Shown here one piece after another: positions 6,942 to 10,270 of a DNA stretch of 10,270 bases. Position numbers and translations under genes: made by a program. The stretch comes from Alphaproteobacteria bacterium (GTDB taxonomy: Bacteria > Pseudomonadota > Alphaproteobacteria > Rickettsiales > UBA1997). The stretch's first letter is position 1, and each line of letters opens with the position of its first letter. The DNA lies in NCBI GenBank assembly GCA_016869775.1, contig VGDJ01000035.1, positions 1 to 10,270 on the forward strand. The letters run 5' to 3'. The notes under the pieces were generated by a model that did not search any database, was not told the DNA's origin, and worked only from the letters and a program-made list of their open reading frames with translations.

Positions 6942-8006
6942 TTATTTTATTTTGAACAAATCTTGCAAATTGCACTCTAAAACTTTGAACGAAAATCGAC
7001 TCTCCAATCTTTCAAAAGCGTTTTTAACCAAGTTATTAGCTAATTCATAATCGTTAGTTAATTTATTAATTGCGTTTGATATTTGGTTTTCAATTGGATC
7101 TTGAGATTTTAAATCGAGCATCAAACAATCAATATTGGGGCGCAATATTTCACGCGGACCATCGCAATTTGTGGCAATAATTGGTGTGTGGTTTTTCATC
7201 GCTTCTAAAATCACCAAGCCAAAAGTTTCAGATTGCGAAGACATAACAAAAATATCGATTTGCTGAAAAAAATTATCGATATTTTTTACCCAACCTAAAA
7301 ATTCGACTTCATTTTCTAGTTTTAAATCTTTAACTAAATGCTTTAAATTCTTACTCTCTAGGCCATCACCAGCGATTTTTAATTTTATTTTTTTAGAAAA
7401 ATTTTTATTAAAATAATCAACCATTTTAATGACTTTGTCAAAATTTTTTCCAACTTCAAATCTGCCAACCACTCCAATTACAATTTCGTTTTGCCCTACA
7501 AAATCAATGTTTTTAGTAGGTTTTAATGAATTTTGTAAATCAATTGCGTTATATAAAATAAAACTGTTTTCTGGAGTTCTTTTAGCGTCGATTGTTTTAT
7601 AAAAAATTTCTCGATTCACAGAAATAATTATGTCGGCTAGCAACGATCTCTTGATGTTATTACTATGATTAACGGCAACTAAAATTATTTTACGGTTTTT
7701 AATTTTGTTTATAGCTTTATATGACAGAAAAATAGCTCTTCCAGCGTGAGCAATAACAGTTTCAATATTATTTTTGATTAAAAATTTTTTAATGTTATCG
7801 ACAGCAATAAAATCAAAATAGCCCAAATTGTTGGTGGTCTCTAAGCAATCAATACTTATGTTTTTTATTTCATCTAAATATGGCGCGTCATTTTTAACAA
7901 TAGCATAATTTTCATGATCAGCTTTTCCTAAAATTTTAGCGTAATCAATAAACACTTTTTCAGCTCCACCATTTTGTGAAGTTAAAATCATATGTGCAAT
8001 TTTCAT
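6942..8006 (-). CDS. Family 4 (GT-B) glycosyltransferase
   Basis: This 354-aa protein has the two Rossmann-like domains of GT-B enzymes. The N-terminal acceptor domain opens with MKIAHMILTSQNGGAEKVF, whose GGAE turn is typical of GT4. The C-terminal sugar-nucleotide domain has IVIGVVGRFEVGKNFD (175-190), KLKIAGDGLE (208-217), VEFLGWV (234-240), and the retaining-GT EX7E motif spanning Glu260 and Glu268 in SETFGLVILEAM, followed by TNCDGPREIL. It is expected to add a hexose or similar sugar from an NDP-sugar donor to lipid A, polysaccharide or lipid at the cytoplasmic face of the membrane. No transmembrane helix is evident. Donor and acceptor cannot be told from the sequence. It stands alone, convergent with polA and divergent from sodB, with no other envelope-sugar gene next to it. 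Confidence 0.9.
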   Translation of the reverse strand: MKIAHMILTSQNGGAEKVFIDYAKILGKADHENYAIVKNDAPYLDEIKNISIDCLETTNNLGYFDFIAVDNIKKFLIKNNIETVIAHAGRAIFLSYKAINKIKNRKIILVAVNHSNNIKRSLLADIIISVNREIFYKTIDAKRTPENSFILYNAIDLQNSLKPTKNIDFVGQNEIVIGVVGRFEVGKNFDKVIKMVDYFNKNFSKKIKLKIAGDGLESKNLKHLVKDLKLENEVEFLGWVKNIDNFFQQIDIFVMSSQSETFGLVILEAMKNHTPIIATNCDGPREILRPNIDCLMLDLKSQDPIENQISNAINKLTNDYELANNLVKNAFERLESRFSFKVLECNLQDLFKIK

Positions 8007-8073
8007 TTTTATAGATTAAATAATTTTGAGTAAAAAAATTTTGACAAAATTTTGGGAATTATTGAAAATAAAT

Positions 8074-8102
8074 TTGACATGCCAAAGCTTAAAAATTAAG
8101 AT
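8074..8102 (+). promoter_or_regulatory. Sigma70-like promoter for sodB, almost touching the first ATG
   Basis: TTGACA (8074-8079), a 17-bp spacer, and TAAGAT (8097-8102) form the best promoter match in the window. Only 8 nt separate the -10 from the ATG at 8111, so a transcript beginning about 7 nt after the -10 would start at or within 2 nt of that ATG. A second TTGACA at 8041-8046 with GAAAAT at 8064-8069 (17-bp spacer) could give a longer leader. Confidence 0.6.
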
Positions 8103-8110
8103 TATTTTTT

Positions 8111-8254
8111 ATGAAAATGTCAAAAAGAAAATTCATCAAGGCTTTAACTTTATCGCCAGTTTTTATATTAAGTGCTTGCAAATTTAAAGCCCTTGGGATC
8201 AACAATAATTTTAATAATAATTTCTTAAACAACAAAAATTTTGGAGGAACTAAA
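8111..8254 (+). other. N-terminal extension of SodB: Tat/lipoprotein-like leader and Asn-rich linker
   Basis: These 48 in-frame codons precede the canonical SodB start. Residues 4-10 read SKRKFIK, one Arg-to-Lys change from the S-R-R-x-F-L-K Tat consensus. Residues 11-22 are a short hydrophobic segment ending in the lipobox LSAC, with Cys23 as predicted lipidation site and a Lys, not Asp, at +2. Residues 30-44 are mostly Asn and Phe, like a flexible tether. It could instead be 5' untranslated sequence, but the ordered signal-peptide features make that less likely. Confidence 0.6.
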
Positions 8255-8851
8255 ATGCCATTTGAATTACCAGCTCTGCCTTATGCCAAGAATGCTCTTG
8301 CCCCTTATATCTCTGAAAACACCATAAATTATCACTACGGAAAACACCATCAGGCCTATATTACAAATTTGAATAATTTAACGGCTGGAACTGAATTGGT
8401 AAATAAATCACTCGAAGAAATTATCAAAATTTCAGCTCAAGATAAATCTAAAGCTGGCATCTTCAACAACTCTGCTCAGGTATGGAATCACACTTTTTAT
8501 TGGCATTCAATGAAACCAAATGGCGGTGGCAAACCAAGTGGAGAAGTTTTGCAAAAAATTGAACAAGATTTTGGTTCGTTTGAAAACTTTGTAAGTGAAT
8601 TTAAAAATGCCGGAGCAACTCAATTTGGTTCTGGTTGGGCGTGGCTTGTCCTCGATTCTGGAAAGCTAAAAGTTGTCAAAACTGGAAATGCTGAAACTCC
8701 TCTAACTACTAGTGCCAAACCATTAATGACAATGGATGTTTGGGAGCATGCTTATTATTTAGATTTTCAAAATGCTCGTCCAAACTATATCGACACATTC
8801 TTGAATCACCTAGTTAATTGGGATTTTGTCGCTCACAATCTTAAAAATTAA
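8111..8851 (+). CDS. sodB: Iron superoxide dismutase with possible lipoprotein leader; dual-start candidate
   Basis: It dismutates superoxide to peroxide and oxygen. From Met49 onward the protein is a standard 198-aa Fe/Mn-SOD: FELPALPYAKNALAPYIS, metal ligands His75 (NYHYGKHH), His127 (QVWNHTFYW), Asp209 and His213 (MDVWEHAYY), and the GATQFGSGWAWL core. Gln123 in the AQVWNH segment favours the iron type. The 48 residues before Met49 are unusual for SodB. They contain a Tat-like SKRKFIK (4-10), a short hydrophobic stretch, the lipobox LSAC with Cys23, then an Asn-rich linker. The long form could be an exported lipoprotein and the short form cytosolic. The internal ATG at 8255 has GGAGG 7 nt upstream; the outer ATG has none but lies just behind a promoter. 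hisB follows after 11 nt, so the two are probably co-transcribed. The enzyme is certain; localisation is inferred. Confidence 0.95.
   Translation: MKMSKRKFIKALTLSPVFILSACKFKALGINNNFNNNFLNNKNFGGTKMPFELPALPYAKNALAPYISENTINYHYGKHHQAYITNLNNLTAGTELVNKSLEEIIKISAQDKSKAGIFNNSAQVWNHTFYWHSMKPNGGGKPSGEVLQKIEQDFGSFENFVSEFKNAGATQFGSGWAWLVLDSGKLKVVKTGNAETPLTTSAKPLMTMDVWEHAYYLDFQNARPNYIDTFLNHLVNWDFVAHNLKN
8243..8257 (+). promoter_or_regulatory. Strong internal Shine-Dalgarno and ATG for short-form SodB
   Basis: GGAGG (8243-8247), 7 nt, then ATG (8255-8257) gives an ideal ribosome-binding site in front of the start that matches ordinary SodB proteins. None of the other starts in this window has a comparable site, so it decides in favour of translation from Met49, alone or alongside the long form. 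Confidence 0.8.
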
Positions 8852-8862
8852 CTATACATCTC

Positions 8863-9453
8863 ATGACGCGTTCAGCCAAAATTGAAAGAACTACCAAAGA
8901 AACAAATATTCAGGTTGAAGTTAATCTTGATGGAAACGGCTCATATTCAGTCTCCACCGGTATTGGTTTTTTTAATCATATGCTTGAACAACTTTCTCAC
9001 CACAGCCTGATTGATTTAAAAATTAAAGCTATTGGCGACCTTCACATTGACTTTCACCACACTGTTGAAGACTGTGGAATAGCAATTGGTGAAGCTATCA
9101 GAAATGCTTTAGGCGATAAAAAAGGTATCACTCGTTTTGGACATTCTTATGTTCCGATGGATGAAACTTTAAGCAGATGCATTATCGATTTATCTGGGCG
9201 CGCTTATCCTATTTTTAATGTAGATTTTAAACGCGATAAAGTTGGTGATATGGATTGCGAGTTATTTCGAGAATTTTTTTACGCCATTTCACAATCTTTG
9301 GCTTGCAATCTTCATGTTGAAAATTTATACGGAACCAACAATCACCATATCATTGAATCATGTTTTAAGGCATTCGCTCGTTCATTAAGAATTGCATCAA
9401 CGATCGATGAGCGAAAAAAAAATGCCATAAATTCAACTAAGGGAATTCTTTAA
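8863..9453 (+). CDS. hisB: Imidazoleglycerol-phosphate dehydratase
   Basis: This 196-aa, single-domain HisB catalyses dehydration of imidazole-glycerol phosphate to imidazole-acetol phosphate in histidine biosynthesis. Diagnostic features are GFFNHMLEQLSHH (35-47), DFHHTVED (63-70), SRCIIDLSGRAY (104-115), and NNHHIIESCFKAFARSLR (159-176), supplying the His/Glu ligands of the two manganese sites (for example His65, His66, Glu69, His161, His162, Glu165). It ends in the family-typical STKGIL. It lacks the histidinol-phosphatase domain fused in E. coli, as usual in alphaproteobacteria, and its length is normal. It begins 11 nt after sodB without a visible Shine-Dalgarno, so it is probably co-transcribed with sodB rather than with other his genes, none of which is in the window. 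Confidence 0.97.
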   Translation: MTRSAKIERTTKETNIQVEVNLDGNGSYSVSTGIGFFNHMLEQLSHHSLIDLKIKAIGDLHIDFHHTVEDCGIAIGEAIRNALGDKKGITRFGHSYVPMDETLSRCIIDLSGRAYPIFNVDFKRDKVGDMDCELFREFFYAISQSLACNLHVENLYGTNNHHIIESCFKAFARSLRIASTIDERKKNAINSTKGIL

Positions 9454-9482
9454 AAAATTTCTTTTAAAAATCAAGATTGACG

Positions 9483-9500
9483 AGCCCGCCCACAGCCTGC
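9483..9500. repeat. GC-rich direct repeat with 11-bp period upstream of nagZ
   Basis: AGCCCGC (9483-9489) and AGCCTGC (9494-9500) are near-identical 7-mers one helical turn apart. They sit in a GC-rich patch (9479-9503, 19 of 25 bases G or C) that stands out in this AT-rich intergenic region. It may be an activator or repressor site for nagZ, but there is no known motif to name. Confidence 0.3.
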
Positions 9501-9536
9501 ACGTTTAAAATTAACTTAAATTTATTTTATATTTTT

Positions 9537-9542
9537 TATAAT
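9537..9542 (+). promoter_or_regulatory. Candidate -10 element for nagZ (TATAAT)
   Basis: A perfect TATAAT lies 11 nt before the nagZ ATG, implying a leader of roughly 5 nt. The -35 is weak: TTAACT at 9511-9516 is 20 bp away. TTGACG at 9477-9482 is too distant to pair with this -10. Confidence 0.45.
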
Positions 9543-9553
9543 TTCTTCAATCA

Positions 9554-10270
9554 ATGTCCTCTAATCTTCTTCAGAGAATTTCTCAAAATAAAAAACTTTT
9601 TAAACCCGTTATTTACGGCATCAATTCACTTGAACTAACTAATGAAGAAAAGAATTTTTTTTCTAAAAATTCTTGCCTTGGCTTTATTTTATTTGCCCGC
9701 AACATTGCCAATAAAGATCAACTTAAAAAACTTACCGACTCTTTACGTGATTTAATGGATGGCGAAATTTTAATATTAATTGACCAAGAAGGCGGAAGGG
9801 TCTCTCGTCTAAATCCACCAGTTTGGAATTCATATCCTGCTGGCAAATATTTTTCTGATCTATATAACACCAATAAAGAACAAGCGAGAATTGAGCTGTT
9901 TAATAATTATCAACAAATTGCCAATGATCTAGTTGAAGTTGGAATAAATGTTAATTGCGCCCCAGTACTTGATATATTAACATCAAAAACTCATGAGGTA
10001 ATTGGTGATAGAGCATTCGGAAATAACCCTGCACAAGTTTCAGATTTGGGTCAACAAGTTTGTGATGGACTTCTAAGCAAGGGGGTTTTTCCGGTTATAA
10101 AACATATTCCGGGTCATGGTCGCGGTTCGTGTGATAGCCATTTAGAATTACCGATTGTTGATGCATCACTTGAAGATTTAAATCAATCCGATTTCATTCC
10201 GTTTAAAAAACTTTCAAATCAAAAATTTGCTATGACGGCCCATATTTTATATCAATCAATTGATAAAAAT
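9554..10270 (+). CDS. nagZ: Beta-N-acetylhexosaminidase NagZ (3' truncated by window edge)
   Basis: The frame from the ATG at 9554 stays open for 239 codons to the window end. It is a glycoside hydrolase family 3 enzyme of the NagZ type, which removes GlcNAc from muropeptides in the cytoplasm during peptidoglycan recycling. Visible motifs are GFILFARNI (43-51), LIDQEGGRVSRL (75-86), NVNCAPVLDI (132-141), the KHIPGHGRGSCDSHLELP loop carrying the NagZ-specific His/Asp catalytic dyad, and FAMTAHI just before the edge. The family is about 330-350 aa, so the nucleophile-bearing end region is missing only because the window stops. It starts 100 nt after hisB, has its own candidate -10 and no Shine-Dalgarno. 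The N-terminal MSSNLLQRISQNKK is slightly longer than the minimal fold, but the ATG fits the promoter position. Confidence 0.93.
   Translation, partial: MSSNLLQRISQNKKLFKPVIYGINSLELTNEEKNFFSKNSCLGFILFARNIANKDQLKKLTDSLRDLMDGEILILIDQEGGRVSRLNPPVWNSYPAGKYFSDLYNTNKEQARIELFNNYQQIANDLVEVGINVNCAPVLDILTSKTHEVIGDRAFGNNPAQVSDLGQQVCDGLLSKGVFPVIKHIPGHGRGSCDSHLELPIVDASLEDLNQSDFIPFKKLSNQKFAMTAHILYQSIDKN

Noticed and set aside
6922..6944. Possible terminator between convergent polA and the glycosyltransferase gene (TAAAT/ATTTA arms followed by a T-rich run)
   Set aside because: The stem is only 5 A/T pairs with a 10-nt loop and runs into coding sequence; this is expected by chance in such AT-rich DNA.
8111..8254. 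A separate small lipoprotein gene ahead of sodB
   Set aside because: No stop codon separates the leader from SodB; the 48 codons are in the same frame and run straight into it, so this is one reading frame.
9449..9468. TTTAAAA/TTTTAAA inverted repeat at the end of hisB as a terminator
   Set aside because: The stem has only A-T pairs and is followed by AAT rather than a U-tract.
1..10270. tRNA, rRNA, riboswitch, CRISPR or mobile-element signals
   Set aside because: I looked on both strands and found no repeat-spacer pattern, transposase or integrase motifs, or tRNA-like arms; intergenic gaps are all about 105 bp or shorter.

Overview
The window is an ordinary-looking, very AT-rich stretch of bacterial chromosome (roughly 30% GC by eye) with tightly packed housekeeping genes and no mobile element, CRISPR array, tRNA or rRNA that I can see. 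The gene set points to an AT-rich alphaproteobacterium: an OmpR-type response regulator tail, an AmgK-type sugar kinase with RDYHADN and LLDFQDA motifs, and a GST-like protein whose C-terminus resembles the alphaproteobacterial family that includes FzlA. The genome size class suggests a reduced or Rickettsiales/Pelagibacterales-like lineage. However, hisB and alaC mean it has kept amino-acid biosynthesis that classical Rickettsia and Anaplasma lack. The taxonomic placement is inference.

Layout. The 3' end of a response-regulator gene (1-370, +) converges on a leftward block of four genes. Read in transcription order these are a GST-like protein (3997-3320), an AmgK-like kinase (3316-2345), an unrecognised 219-aa protein (2341-1682) and the aminotransferase AlaC (1595-402). 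The first three are separated by only 3 nt each, so they are almost certainly one operon; alaC follows after 86 nt. polA (4069-6921, +) diverges from the GST gene across a 71-bp region that carries a perfect 19-bp inverted repeat ending exactly at both start codons. polA converges on a GT4 glycosyltransferase (8006-6942, -). A second divergent region leads into sodB (8111-8851, +) and hisB (8863-9453, +), and nagZ (9554 to the right edge, +) is cut off.

How the genes relate. polA is replication and repair; sodB is oxidative-stress defence; hisB and alaC are amino-acid metabolism. NagZ and the AmgK-like kinase could belong to the same peptidoglycan-recycling route, although they are not adjacent. 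The GST-like protein may be a division factor rather than an enzyme.

The most interesting points are these. (1) A superoxide dismutase gene has two credible in-frame starts: an upstream ATG encoding a Tat-like lipoprotein leader, almost leaderless behind a good promoter, and an internal ATG with the only strong Shine-Dalgarno I see in the window. (2) A perfect mirror-image leader is shared by the divergent GST and polA genes. (3) The 3'-5' exonuclease domain of PolA has lost its catalytic residues. (4) Several genes have promoter -10 elements so close to the ATG that their mRNAs would be leaderless or nearly so. I found no convincing new multi-gene defence or mobile system here.
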